64,000 nt of DNA. Source: Eopsaltria australis. Lineage: Eukaryota; Chordata; Aves; Passeriformes; Petroicidae. The notes beneath the pieces were generated by a model. The model saw nothing but the letters and a program-made list of their open reading frames with translations. It did no database searches and was not told where the DNA came from. How positions within the stretch are numbered: position 1 is the stretch's first letter; each line of letters begins with the position of its first letter. The DNA lies in the NCBI GenBank assembly GCA_034509425.1, contig JAVTVJ010000996.1, forward strand, positions 248,001 to 312,000, given 5' to 3'. Shown here piece by piece: positions 35,101-47,795 of the stretch. The translations under genes were made by a program, and so were the position numbers.

Positions 35101-38100
35101 AAAGAACTCTGCTCCCCTTACATAATCCCCTGCAGGGTCTAGGGCTGTTCAAATATTCTCATACCATTGCTGTAGGGCCTGTTTTGATTTTATTTTCCCT
35201 TTCTCTCTGTAAATCAAATGCATGGTTTCGTTTCTGCTTCCAGTTTGAAGTACACAGAAAGTTTTCATGATGCCCACACAAACGTTTCCATACTGAATAT
35301 TTAAATACAGGAGCACCATCCACATCAGCTATTACAGCAAACCTTGCCCTCATGAGGACGCACAGCACATTAAAATCCAGCAAACAAAGTTTCAGCCAAG
35401 TGAAGTTTTATAAAGGGTGAAAATGTCACACCAGAACAAACTGTAGTTTTATTCTAATGAATGCCCTTGGCAGTAGGATTTAACCAAATCCTCAAGGAGA
35501 GCACCCACATCTTCAGCCGCACCCTGACTGAAGAAACCCTCTCCCATCCACCCAAAGAGCTCAAAGTTTTGAAATGCAATGTGGCTACACAACTGAGCAT
35601 TAACGACCCCAGAAAGCTTTTGAGGGTGCTATAGATAAATAATTCCAAATAGGGATTAGCAATGGGAGCTTCTGTGTGTTTCTCAGTAGCTGAGTACAAC
35701 TGGTAAAAAGTAGGTTTGGGGTAAGGGGGTTATTCCTGAAATAACAGAATAAGGAAGTCTTTAGGAAAGTTGAAGACACAACAAGTTAAAAATATTCTGA
35801 AAACACTGAAAATAACAGAGTTCAAGGAAAGGGGAACAACAAGAGAGGTGCTATGCGTTTGCACACACATCTTCTTTCTTGAAACCCTCAATCTGGAGAG
35901 AAAAACCTATTCTCAAAAAATAGTGTTCACCATGGTTCCTGTCCTGATTTTTAAGATGTTGGCTGGAGGTCAGCACTGAGCAGGGCACTGTGATACCCAG
36001 AGCTCCAGCCCACACACATCCCCTCTGCAACTCAGTGGAATCAATTTTTTTTAGTTTCATGCAATGCGTGTAACATATTTTGAAATAATTGTCTATCTGC
36101 AATACTTCTGAAACATTATTTGACATAATTTTCCTGTGTTTATTATCTATCTAGGATCACCCTCTCTTTCCTCACACGCATCATCTTGCAGAATGAGTTT
36201 CAGAATCAAATTCTGGTCTCAGTATGGGTGTCTTATTACTCTGTATAGAACAGAGATGGTGTTTGAGGGTACAAGAGAGGCTCCTACTGTAGTTGTACAA
36301 GCTCCTTCATATCCTTGCCTTTCAATCAGAAAAATTAAGGAACTTTTCCAGCTGCTCTTGAGCTGCTGACCCCCTGACAAGCACTGAACAGCTCACCCAT
36401 TTCCCTCAGCCCCCCCATCCTGAACCTGTACCTGAGGTCTGACACTGGAAACACACACCTCTGTCACAAGGATGAACCAAGACACAGGGGATCTCAAAGC
36501 CAGGCTCACATTCCTGCTCCTACATTAGGGAATAAGGGCCACTCAAAGCTCTTTTACTCAGTTGTATTTTCTCTCTTGTTTCTGAAAGCTTTCAAACCCA
36601 AATTCATCCCCCCCCCACCCCACCCAGCCGCCACGAGTTACCTACCTTAGAAGACACAGGCTGTGTGAACAGTGAGCCAGGAAACACAAGACTGCCCAGG
36701 CATGACACAGATCACGTTCTGAAATCAGCTAATTCACATTCTGAAATCCCCAGCTGTAGCTGTAGCTGAAGCCCTGGAGTGAGAAATGTTCTGCCAAAGG
36801 TCACAGAGCCCCCAGAGATGCCCTTTTGCACAAGCCTCTCTCTCTGCCTCATCCCTCTGCCCAGCTCCTCACTGGATCTTTTCTTCTGCTCTCCCTACAT
36901 TTAATCTCTCCTTGCCTTTGACTGTTTTCTACTTTATTCCATGAGCCACCTTGTCACATTCCCTGTGGTTACTGTGTCCAGCTGAAGGGTGAAATCACCC
37001 CTAAAACATCAGGATTTTACTGTTCTTCTGTCTTCCAAGTGGTGTGGTGTATTTTCCTGCACCAGATTTAGTTACACACATAAGATTTTACACCTGTTTA
37101 GTGCAATAAACTAATGAAACTCCTGTCTTCTTTATTCATGTTCCTTCCACTCACTCTTCCTTCTTTGCTTCCCACTCTGTGATCCCACTGGGTGGAGGAA
37201 GGAAATTGTTTTGGGGATTGTGTTTCCTCTTAGAGAAATGCAGGCTCTACCTGCATAATGTTTCTGTCATTTTTTGACAGATGCTTAAGATAGCAGAATT
37301 TATATCAGTCGAAGTTTAACAAGAATTCAAACTTTTTAATGTAAAAGCATCCCATATAAATGGAAGCCTATCACGTAAATCTTCAGAGCAGTAGGATTCC
37401 CACATTTTAAACACTGAATATTTCCTAAAGGGGAGAAAGCTTTGCTCTCCATGATCAGAATCCACAAAAATTGTTGAAACTACAGAAATGAAGCATGGAG
37501 TCACTAAAACACTTCATTATTCCTTCTGAGCATTGCTCAAATACCCGTATTTACCTCTGAGGCCGTAAAAAAATTACATGTTTCTGCCCTGGCAGGAAGA
37601 GCCTTCCAGAGTCAACATTCATATTGCTGTGGGGGAACACATTTAATCTCCACATAAGCTGTCTGTAATTTTATTATTATTATTTATAAGACAATATGTT
37701 GGGTAAATAGCAGCAGCTCCATCTACGTGTGGTGTCAAAAGGAAGCTGCTTTCAGAGACCAGCAGTTTGTAAATCAACCTTTTGAAAATGAAGGTAGGAG
37801 CACAGCAGCCTCCCACTGCACTGAGCAGATCTGCAGAGCCCCTGAGAATCATTTTTGGAACCTCTTCCCTAAGTTCCACACCAGCCTGTGGGCTTAGCAC
37901 CAAGCTGTCCCTTCTCTCCAGTCCATACACATCATTTTTACTGAATTAAATATTAGCTCCAAGCAAGAGCAGGAGGGGGTTTAGTTTAGGCACTGCACAA
38001 ACACAGAGAGGAAAGAAATTCTCTTTTCAGAGGAGTAAAATCATCTAGACCAACAAGCCTGGGAAAGAATTGGAGGGAAGAGTGGTGCCACCCAATTAAT

Positions 38101-39009
38101 TCACACACGTGTATGAAGGTAAAGTGTGCTAATGGCTTTACAGACTTCTTGGCAAAAACCAGATTTATTGACTATTCCTGATGGTGATATCATATTAATC
38201 ACATCCTTTTCCTCCAGTTAAAGGTTTCATATTCCAATAACATTGTAAACATAAGTAAAAAAAGAAGACAAAGGGATAGAAAGTAAAGGCCAGCCTTCTT
38301 GGAATGTACAAGAAGATAAGCATTCATTATAGCAATTTTATATATTCAGAGTTATTAATTTGGCAATTCAGTTGCTCAGTGGCTGTGTCGTTAATAATCA
38401 GGTGATTATAATGAAACAAATACTCTCAGTTGTGGAGTTAGACAATGAAAGAGCCCTAAAGTAGAAAAATAGAATTATTATGTTTATATTTTCCTCAAAT
38501 TTCTGCTATAAAGTCAGTGCATAGACCAAATTTTGGTAGCAATTTCTTCTTTTATATCTGTATCCAATGTGCCTGCATTCACTTTTTATTATTACTGTTA
38601 AAACTACACTATAAAAAGGACAGAGGAGAAATAAAGCTGAAAAATTTGATGAAGTACACACTACATATTTTTTTGCTTTCAATGTCTTATCCTCTTTAAA
38701 ATTAAGCTCTCCCATTAAACTAGCAGCGAGTTGGCACTGCATTGCCTTAGAATAATAAAAATATGCAGAGGAGCCATATCTGCTCAATTATCACACTTTC
38801 CAAAAAGCAACCATGCTGAATTTAAAGAGCAGTAAAACTTCAGCAGGCTTGGTCTCCATATACGAGGGATTTTTTCCTGCTGTGGTCTCTCACAGCTTCT
38901 CTGTTTTGGAGACTCTTCATTCTTTTCAGATGTGACATAAAAGTTAGAGATACCCACAGCTTCACTGCTCTTTTTAACTATGCCAGGTGGTGTAATAAAA
39001 TAAAGTACC

Positions 39010-39092
39010 CATCATAAAATCACTTAGGTTGGAAAAGACCTTCAAATCCTCAAGTCCAGCCATAAATCTGACCCATCCCTACAGCCCTCCCT
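39010..39092 (-). mobile_element. CR1 3' end fragment, antisense
   Basis: ATCATAAAATCACTTAGGTT followed by GGAAAAGACCTTCAAATCCT and CAAGTCCAGCC is the reverse complement of a CR1 3' end, with the weak continuation ACCCATCCCTACAG. Confidence 0.9.
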
Positions 39093-39989
39093 GCTCCTGG
39101 ATCCTTTGACAATATCTGCAACAGAAATATGCTCAAGTTTTGATATCCCACAGTTTTATTCTCTACTGATACAGTGAAGGAACAGGAAATACACTTTTAA
39201 ATTCCAGGTTAAAATGAAGGAAATCTTAGACAAACAGTTGTTTTTCCTCACATATACAAAGAAAAAAACCCTAATGAGGAAGCTGAAAGACCAAATGCCC
39301 TGGGAAAAAGGCAACAACTGGATGTGAAAGTTTGAGAAAGAAAGCCCTCAATAGAGGTATTGTTTCATGGTTCTTTCCTTAAAATGTTACAGGAATTCTG
39401 AGAAGTTATCTGCTGGACACAACAATCCATTCTTCTAGCAGCATTATTTAAATTGATTGTGTTATTCCATTTCCATATGGCAGGCAACTGAGGACATAGT
39501 GTAATAAAAATTAAAATGAAAAGGGAATTTTCCTATGAAAATCTGAGAGAATATCAGATCATGTAACCAACGTCAAAAATTATTATATTTGAAGCTATTG
39601 ATAATTTCAATAAAAAAAATATAACTTTACTCTAGATTTGAACAAAACTAATACAAAAAGTAGATATATTAATGATCCTTTATGATCACTACTGTTTGCT
39701 TCTTTTCCTATGGCATAGGGACATATTCATCCAGTTTACAAATGTAAAACTTCAAGGAAAACCACTTCAAGACCAAAGAGTAGAACTCCTGGATTCTTTA
39801 CTTAGTTCAGCTCACGTCTACTGAGAAAAGGGCAGAAAGAGGGTGTCCCTCAGTAAAACAACAACACTACTCTAAAGTAGCAGCCATCTGTTTTGGTTTG
39901 TTACTTCTCTTTGTGAATAAATGTATCACCAACTGAATAGCTGAGCAGAAATTAAAATCTTATATGAACAAAAAGAATTTGGTTCATAC

Positions 39990-40342
39990 CTGCAGACTTT
40001 TGTCAAATGACAAATGAAGCAGTTTCTGAAGGCTGGAAGAGCAGAGGGGAAGCACATATACTGAACAACCTCAGAGACAAAGGAAGCTAAACTCAGGTTT
40101 ACTTCAATTTTCTGAAAGGTTTCAGCAAAGGTTATGCAGGATTTCAAATATGGAAAGTAAATAGGACAAGAACTGGCATTATTGCTGGCATTTCTAGGAT
40201 TTCCTAATTTGAGTATGTAAACACTGGGAAATCTCTGCATAATTTCACCATTTAAATCCATTGATGGAAGGTGTGTTGACATTTTTGGTCAGTCAATTTG
40301 CTTTTAGTTCAGAAATAAGGTGTCTTCAAATTCTGCAAAGAA
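39990..40342 (-). other. Exon-like segment on the minus strand, possibly an unannotated transcript
   Basis: Read on the - strand, a long pyrimidine tract with CAG sites (TTCTTCCTTCCAG, then TTTTCCCCTTGCAG) leads into a 353-bp segment that ends in CTGCAG|GTATGA, a good splice donor. Within it an ATG at 40282 with A at -3 opens 97 codons, still open at the donor. An in-frame TGA lies just upstream of that ATG. The peptide (MSTHLPSMDLNGEIMQRF at its start, Cys- and Phe-rich later) resembles no family I know. A noncoding exon is at least as likely as a coding one, and chance agreement cannot be excluded. Confidence 0.25.
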
Positions 40343-40498
40343 CTGCAAGGGGAAAACTGGAAGGAAGAAAGATGATTTGTGATTCTGCCTTCTGTTGAAG
40401 ATGGGTGACTTTTTTTTCCTACTCTGTCAAAGAAAAATAGAAGAAGATAATGGTCAGAGCACACAGCAGTGAGGCAGTGCTGAAGTTCTTTTTCTAGG

Positions 40499-40537
40499 TT
40501 TTTTGTTTGTTTGTTTGTTTGTTTGTTTGTTTTTTTG
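40499..40537 (+). repeat. (GTTT)n microsatellite
   Basis: About seven GTTT units flanked by T runs, followed by a G/T-rich stretch to about 40570. Confidence 0.95.
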
Positions 40538-43500
40538 GAGTTTTTTGGGGTTTGGGGGGGTGTTTTTGGGCCATGAACAGGTCACCATTGTGGTATAGTT
40601 CAGATACTCTTCATTCCCTTTTGGAAGGTCTTATGTAGACACCCAAATCCAAGAGAGCTCTTGGAATAAGAGCTTCTAAACCCCAAAATTTATTTGTTTG
40701 TTACATTATTTGTAAAGGCAGTAGCTCACAACACATGGAAACAAAGTGAAACTAAAATTCCCTTGATGCTAAGAAAAAACAGGCAATGTTCTACTCATTT
40801 ACTGAAAAAAAAAAAAACCAAACAACAAAAAAACAACAAAACCAAAACCCTGCCAAAACCTATTACTTATACAGAATGAGGCAAATTTTGTGAAGCTTGG
40901 AGATCAGCTATGTTAGTAATGCAGAGCTTATTTTCTTTCCAGTTCATAGTTTTAATAGGTCATTTATATGATTTTCTTTGATCTCTGTAGATTGTCCATC
41001 TTTCCATCAGAGTCTGTTGGAAATTTTCCTGATGAGATAATTGTAAAATTAATAGATTCAACATGAAACTTAATTAAAACCAGCCCACTTGATTTCAAGA
41101 GCAGAAACACAACAGATACTCAATTGTCTTGCTGGAATTCATCTAATTTTAGGGGGAATACATTGTGTGAAGACTGTATCAGCTGTACTCAGGAAATTCT
41201 GTTAGGTTCCCGCAAAGAAATTTCCTTTAAGGAACCCATGAGGGTCTGGACTGGAGGAAAAGCCCCAAAGAGACAAGGCATCTGGCAAATATCATTTCCA
41301 GGCTTTTTGTTACCACCCAGACCACTCTGTATATGTGCATTTTCAGGGCATGGAACAGATCGTGCATTTTTGTTTCTGGGGGGGAAAAAATTCTAAAAAC
41401 TGAAGCAATCCCCAACACTTTCAGTTCTAATTCATCAGATTATCTTGGCACAAAGTAGATAACAAATCATGACCCAAAATTTCCTTTTCACTTAAGATGC
41501 CTCTTCTGAAGGGTCCTTTCCTTCTGATTAAAGATTTGAATCTTTAAATTGCCCTGATTACAAATTGCCAAACAACTCAGGGCTCTGGAGCGTCCTCAAG
41601 AAGTTCATCAGCACAGCCACGAACCCTGCAGGGGACTGAAGGATGTCACAAAGGCACTGGGGCAGGGGTGACTCCCAGTAAAACCCAGTCAAGGCAGTGC
41701 CCATTTCTCCTCCCACAGGCAGCATCTCCAGCTAAAGAGAGCTTTTTCAGCCATGGAGTAAGTTCAGTTCTAGCTTTAAATCACAGAACTTCAAAGGGGG
41801 ACTCATCCCTGTGCCATTGCGTGTGTGCTCTGCACAAGCTGTATTTTGTGAGGCACGTCTGACACTGATGACAGCAAAGACAATAAATCCGTCTTTCTTC
41901 AAACAGCATTTCTGGAAAAATTAAGAGGCTGTTTCTGAGCCTGAAGCCTCCTGCCCATGAGCCTGAGCTTCCCTCTTCAGCTGGCTCTTTATCAGCAGGA
42001 ATGCAAGCAAGAATCGTACGTGAACAAACAGTCTGACTGCTGCAAGCCTGCTCTGCATGTTTACATAAAAAATACAAATTAGCATGTGATTCTTCTATAC
42101 ATAATGGAAGCAAATTGCCTGGAAGAAATCCTGCAGCTACCCACTTTACAATTTACTAAAGACAAACATTTGTTTCCAGTCAGAAACAACACAGTGGTTT
42201 CTTGACAAAGGCGACTGTGGAACTGCTGGGCTCTGCACAAGGAAAGGCTGGTACCAAGGAAAACAAATGCACGTTTACAGAAGGAACTTTTCTTTTAAAG
42301 CTATATGTTATGGAGTCTCAATAGTTGTATTACTTTTGATATCACTGTAACGCTTGAAGAAACCCTCTTTTATTAAGGAAAGAACCAAAATCATTTCAGT
42401 CCTTGAAACAAAATTAAAATCCTATGCCAAACAAAGTTTCCTTTGAACAAAAAGGAGAACAAAAGGTTCCATAAACCCTCTTCTATTTCTGCCAGCCTGA
42501 CTTACAGGGAAGGCCTTCAGACACATCAGACAGGCACACACAGCAGAGGGGAAGCAAGGCAAAGATTAAGAAGGTCCTGGTGAGTTTGCTTCCAGATCCC
42601 AGCAGGGAAACCACAGCACGGTCAGGGCATCGTGTGTGCACAGACACAAAGCCTTGTACATCTAGGTTTTGATCAATGAAGTTTACTCTGACTTTAGATC
42701 ATTTCAGCCTCACATGTAAGACTAAGAAGAAAATAAACAAAATATGAAAAAAAAAAATTTAAAACCCCCCAAAACTCTAAAAACCTCACTAAAGCTCATT
42801 TCATATTTTCACATATGACTACCCTATGAATAAATACATTTTTAAAGGGACAGTCGGATTAAATATTACCAACCTTCCTCTCTCTTTGTGCTGAACCATA
42901 TACTCCATTTTTTTATGTTTAATTCTAGTGCAGATCTATAAGGGAAAATTGGTAAATACAATTTATTATACAGAAGCAAAGATGAAAAGTGGATTACAGT
43001 TTATTGTCACATTAGCAACCATCTGAGCACAAGCACATCAGAATAATTCTATTCCATTAGATCCTAAACCCATCTCCTCATGTCTCCTGCCTCCAGGAAT
43101 GGGAGAAATGTTCAGGCTGTGCCTCTTTCCCCAGCACGCCCTGCCAGCCTTTCCTGAGTAATGAGGAGAAGAATAATGACATAACTGGGCTTTCTCTGCT
43201 CCGACAAGTGACATCTTGGGTTTAAAATGCTGCAGAATGTTATCCCCAGGCTTTAACAGTCACTGGATTTTGCATTTCACACATCTAACTTCCCATACAA
43301 ACGCTTGGAGCGGGAGCCCAAAGAGATGTGAGCTGTGCGGTGTTAAAACAGAACCTAATTTTTGGATGAAGGTCAATATCTACTTACAGGCCGTGTTTCA
43401 ACTAGAGATACAAAGATATTTAAAATAAAGAGCCGATCAGCATGTCAGGCTAGGCTGGTATCAATCTCAGGGTCCATCTACATAGAGTTTAGCATGTTAA

Positions 43501-44673
43501 CTGGGGCCAGTGATAGCAAAAGATGAAAGATGAAAAAGTAAAGATTAAATCCCCCCCTGCTCAAAAAACCCCCAGAAAAGCAACATCAGTTTCACTAAAC
43601 CAGGAAAAAACCCTGCCTTTTCCATTTTCCTAATTCTCTTTGGTTTCTTTCTAGTTTTAAGACACTGTCACTGACATTTACACATCATGTCACATCACTT
43701 CATCTAAGGGAACCTGAGAGAAAGAGTGAACATTAGGAAGTTTATGCACTCACTTGTGCATCTGTAAAGCATTAAAAAACTGCACACTTACTGAGAGGGA
43801 CACAGGTAGAGTGGTTAATTTTTTTTTTCTTCTCCTGTGCACTAATCCCATGGAAATCTCCAGCAAATTACAGGCATGGGCATAGACACACACTGGCTGG
43901 CAAAAGGCTGAAACCTCAGAAATCAGTGTAAAGCAGCAAGTTCTGAACACAACTGATCAGTACCAACTGCCAGAGGTGTGGGCCAGCTGCAGACTCATGG
44001 CTTTGGACAGAATAGAGAGTTTTGCACAGGCTGAAAGGGTTCCTACCTTTCTGCCTGCTGAATGAGCCAACAGGCTGCTGCTGACAATTCTCAACAGTAA
44101 AAGTGGCTGTTAAATCTTGAATTAGCTTGAAGTCAGGCTCATTAAATTCAGAAATGAGCTACAAAGATGTTTTCAAAAACGATGAGCAAGTGAGTCAATT
44201 TTTAATTACTTATCAAGGAGGGGTTTTCAGTAGAGGTCGTCTTTGCAACTATGTGAAGCAATAAACGTAACAGATTTACAGCTGGTTTTGTTTTCATGAC
44301 AAACACCCAGGATTTGAATGAACTGCAGAGATCAAAAATGGCTTTCTTTGACCAATATTTATGCAATTTTCTGTCTTCCAGATCACAGACAGAAAAAAGC
44401 ATGAACATAACATACTCTTTTTTTCTAAAGGAAAAAATCTGTGCTTTTACATTCAAACAAAAACAATGAGAACTTCTGTTCAAGTCATCTTAAAACTTCC
44501 TTACACTCTAATCATACAAAGACCCACTTTTGATCGAATTTTGGCACTTGCACAGCAAGTTACACTGCTGGAAGATCCTGCAGGTCATTACTTGTAGCTC
44601 TCCTCGTTCATTCTCACATTTAATCTGCCAGCATCGATCCCACGAGCGCAAATCAATAGCGACAAAGTGACTG

Positions 44674-44733
44674 ACTGAAATTATCATTCAGGCCACTCAA
44701 ACTCAGGCCACTGAAATTATCATTCAGGCCACT
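44674..44733. repeat. Tandem duplication, period 36
   Basis: ACTGAAATTATCATTCAGGC plus CACT occurs at 44674-44697 and again, identically, at 44710-44733. The spacer CAAACTCAGGCC partly repeats the unit as well. The perfect identity suggests a recent duplication. Confidence 0.93.
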
Positions 44734-47295
44734 GTGTTTCAGGGCACTCAGTGCTGTAGGGTCTGGCTTGCCTTGGATCTGGGCTTTACCCTGGGTGCCT
44801 CAGACCTGGAGTTCACCCTGCTGTGGTTTCTGAGCAGAGGGCATCGCTGCCTGGCAGGAGCAGAGTGCAGCACGGAGCAGATGCCCACACCACCTGCAGT
44901 GAATTTTGGTGTGTGATTTCCTTCTGCCACCACCAGGCAATTCTCATTTTTATCCATGGGTAATCCAGAAATCCTTTATGGAGTGCCTACCACCAGTTGT
45001 GTCTGTGATCAGGAGACTTTAATGCATCCTGAAATGTAAATAATACACAACACACAAACACCTTCTCTCAAAATCTTGGGTCTGGCTTTATCAAGGGCTT
45101 CCACAACACCACAAATAGCTTTTAATGCATTTCAGCGTGGCCAGAGGACATCCTTGCACCTGCTAGGTCCTTCACACAGCCATCATCACAGGACCAGGTA
45201 CCTCTTGGCCTCCACCACATCACCAGCACCAAACCTGGACTGCCACAACCTGCCAGCACCAGAGTGTACAAGGCAGCAGAATAAAACAGATCCACCACAG
45301 AGCAGCACTGGGTGGTTGCTTTCAGCAGTACTTTTATTTCCAGAACAACAGAAAATGGAGATTTTGAGGCTAAGAGAAAGCATGTCAAAAATAGAACCTT
45401 TTGCTTCTGAATAATTCTTTTTGCTGAAGTTAGATCAGCTTCAATAACAAATAACTGGGGAAAAGAGACTTCCAGCAAGCCTAGGAAAGATGTGACATGA
45501 CACCCCAGCAGAGGAAAAGAAGTGGTCTGTGAGAGAATGGAGAAGGGAACATTTTACATTCTTACATGTTATTATACTACATATATTATACATTCTTATT
45601 CTATTACACAGCTGAGCTCCCTGATTATGCCAAACTGGAGTTTAACCCTGACTTTCAACCTTTTACTCTTCTGAACATGCAAAGGATTGGTATCCTTACT
45701 CCAGAGCATGAAATCTGGGTGTAGTGCTCATACTCAGCAGAGAGGTTGCAGAACCCATCAGCAGCAGCGGTGCTGTCTGCCACGTTGGTGAGACATCCCC
45801 GCATATTTTGAAATGCACCTTCATGACAGGCTGGCTTCACAAGGCCAAAACCAGTTTATTTGATTATTTTCAGTGTATATTCCCTCAGCACTCAAAAGAT
45901 TTCAAAACCTGACAAGCTATTACTGAGAAGTACATCCTTTCTGATGAGAAGGTCTAAGACTCCGAATCTGGAGTTTTTTCTGTGTTACTAAAATTAAAGG
46001 CATTGAGAATGAAAAGTTTCAATTAAGTCAATCCTCAGCTTAACGTTTCACATTGTCAGTTTTTTTTATACTTTGAGCCAAAAAAGTGACAAAATCAATG
46101 TAAAGAAAATAAGAAATAGTTAACTGGCAGAATTTAACTGTAAATACCACAACAATGTGCAATGTTCCTGTGGTTTAGGAATTATATTCTATTGATAAAC
46201 TTCTCCCTTGTGAAGTAGCCTGTCTGAAAAAATGGGGTGATTAGTTAAAAAACATATCAATAAATAACTTAAAAGATATTCTAATTTGAAAACTAAGTAC
46301 TGATCATAGTGCCTCTCACTGCTAGAAAATCTGAAGAAGCTGACAGAAAACAAATACATTTTTACTCTTTTAAGGGTGAGCTCTGCCATGAAGAAAAGCC
46401 ATCAGGAGCAATTGCTTTTAATTTTGTTTAAGCATTTTTATTATAAAGCCTCAAACTTCGAGTATTTAACACTCCATTCTAAACGCTTACCAGGACTCTG
46501 AGATTTTTGAGTTCAACTTCAAAGACCAGCACCAACTTTTAAAGCTTTTTAATTGTCATGAAGCAATAAGGATATAGGAGGGTGAGGGAAAGTCCCAGGA
46601 AAAACCCATCAGCTTTTGAGTAACACCGGGAGGAATCAACTCCTAATTTGAATTTCAAATTCTCCAAGTTTTTAAACTTGCAGTCTCCCAACATGCCCAG
46701 CACTACTTTTTCCCTTTTTGGGAAAACCAATGTGACCATTTCCTGAGGAAGCACATAAACAGGGAGACTGCTGAGGCACAGGACTTGCTCAGTCCTGAGA
46801 GATGCCTTGAGCAAAACTCTCTCTCTACAGGATATATTTTCCAGCTTGAGGTCCTTTGAACCTGCCTTGCCATGAGGACACAGCTCCAGCAGCTGTAACA
46901 CAAAGTGCCTTCCCCAGCCCCTTCATCCCTCTCTGCTCACACTCCTGCAGGTGGTGGAGGGAGGGTGGATTATCTCCAGAGGAACCTGCTGCTCTTTCAC
47001 TGCCTGAGCTGAGCCTCAAACCACTGAGCTGCTACATCAAAGATCATCCCACTCCCTTCACTTTTAGTCAATTCATGAAGAGTGCACTCTGTGCACTTTT
47101 TTTAACACAGACCAAAGGTACCAAGCTTCAGCAGATGGCACAGAAATGTGTGCACTCCTAGTGCACAGAGCCAGGCTCCTGGGGCTCTGATTCCATGGCA
47201 ATGAGTTAATTTTCATTCCTGCTCTCTCTCAACTCATTCAAAGTAGGTGCTCACAGACTGCTCTGCACTCCTGCTACTTTGAAATTCTCTTCAGG

Positions 47296-47335
47296 TGTGC
47301 CTAACCTTACTCTGATGTGCCTAACCTTATTCTGA
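47296..47335. repeat. 20-bp tandem duplication
   Basis: TGTGCCTAACCTTACTCTGA is directly followed by a second copy with one C-to-T difference. Confidence 0.93.
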
Positions 47336-47600
47336 AACATCTCCTCCACCACAATTTAAGTTCATGCAGAAACCATCTTACAGTCCATGTTCTAAATCTG
47401 GGTTCTGGATTCTGTGCTTGTACAATCAATGTCAAAAAGTTAAGTGCTGCAACACTTAAATTCATGATGATCTGGACTTTTATTTTGCCTCGTTTTGCAG
47501 TCAGCTACTCATCCCTAGAATTATTTCTGTTTCAATATAAAATTCTTAGTTCAAAGGACAAAGAAAAAGCAACACAGTTAAAAAGAAAATAGTTTCTCTA

Positions 47601-47795
47601 TGTTTATTAATTAATTAATTAATAACTAATAAAAAACTAATATATGTTGACTAAATATATACTATATTAATAAAATATATTTATAAATATAAATATATTT
47701 AAGATATAAATAAATTAAAATATATTTATAAATATATAAATGTATATAATAAGAAACAATAAATATATAATTAATGTTGATATATTTTTTCAAAA
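47601..47795. repeat. AT-rich low-complexity tract
   Basis: Nearly 200 bp of A and T with TTAA, TATATTTATAAATA and related short palindromic units, starting with (TTAA)n. No other feature is apparent. Confidence 0.93.

Larger units (their letters stand above)
22241..39989. other. Intergenic region, no gene seen
   Basis: About 17.7 kb of AT-rich sequence. It holds small CR1 fragments (27858-27911, 32081-32188, 39010-39092), an AAT microsatellite (28128-28154), AT-rich tracts near 24040-24072, a GC-richer block at about 26810-27120, and homopolymer runs. Open frames are short and unlike anything I know. Splice-donor-like sequences on the - strand at 23890-23896 and 25119-25124 are the only hints of transcripts. 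RRAS2, the mammalian neighbour expected on the - strand, was sought by its switch-region DTAGQEEF and C-terminal CHCVIF motifs and not seen. Confidence 0.6.

Noticed and set aside
47601..47795. AT-rich tract as a possible replication origin or matrix attachment region
   Set aside because: Base composition alone does not support a functional call, and no associated element is visible.
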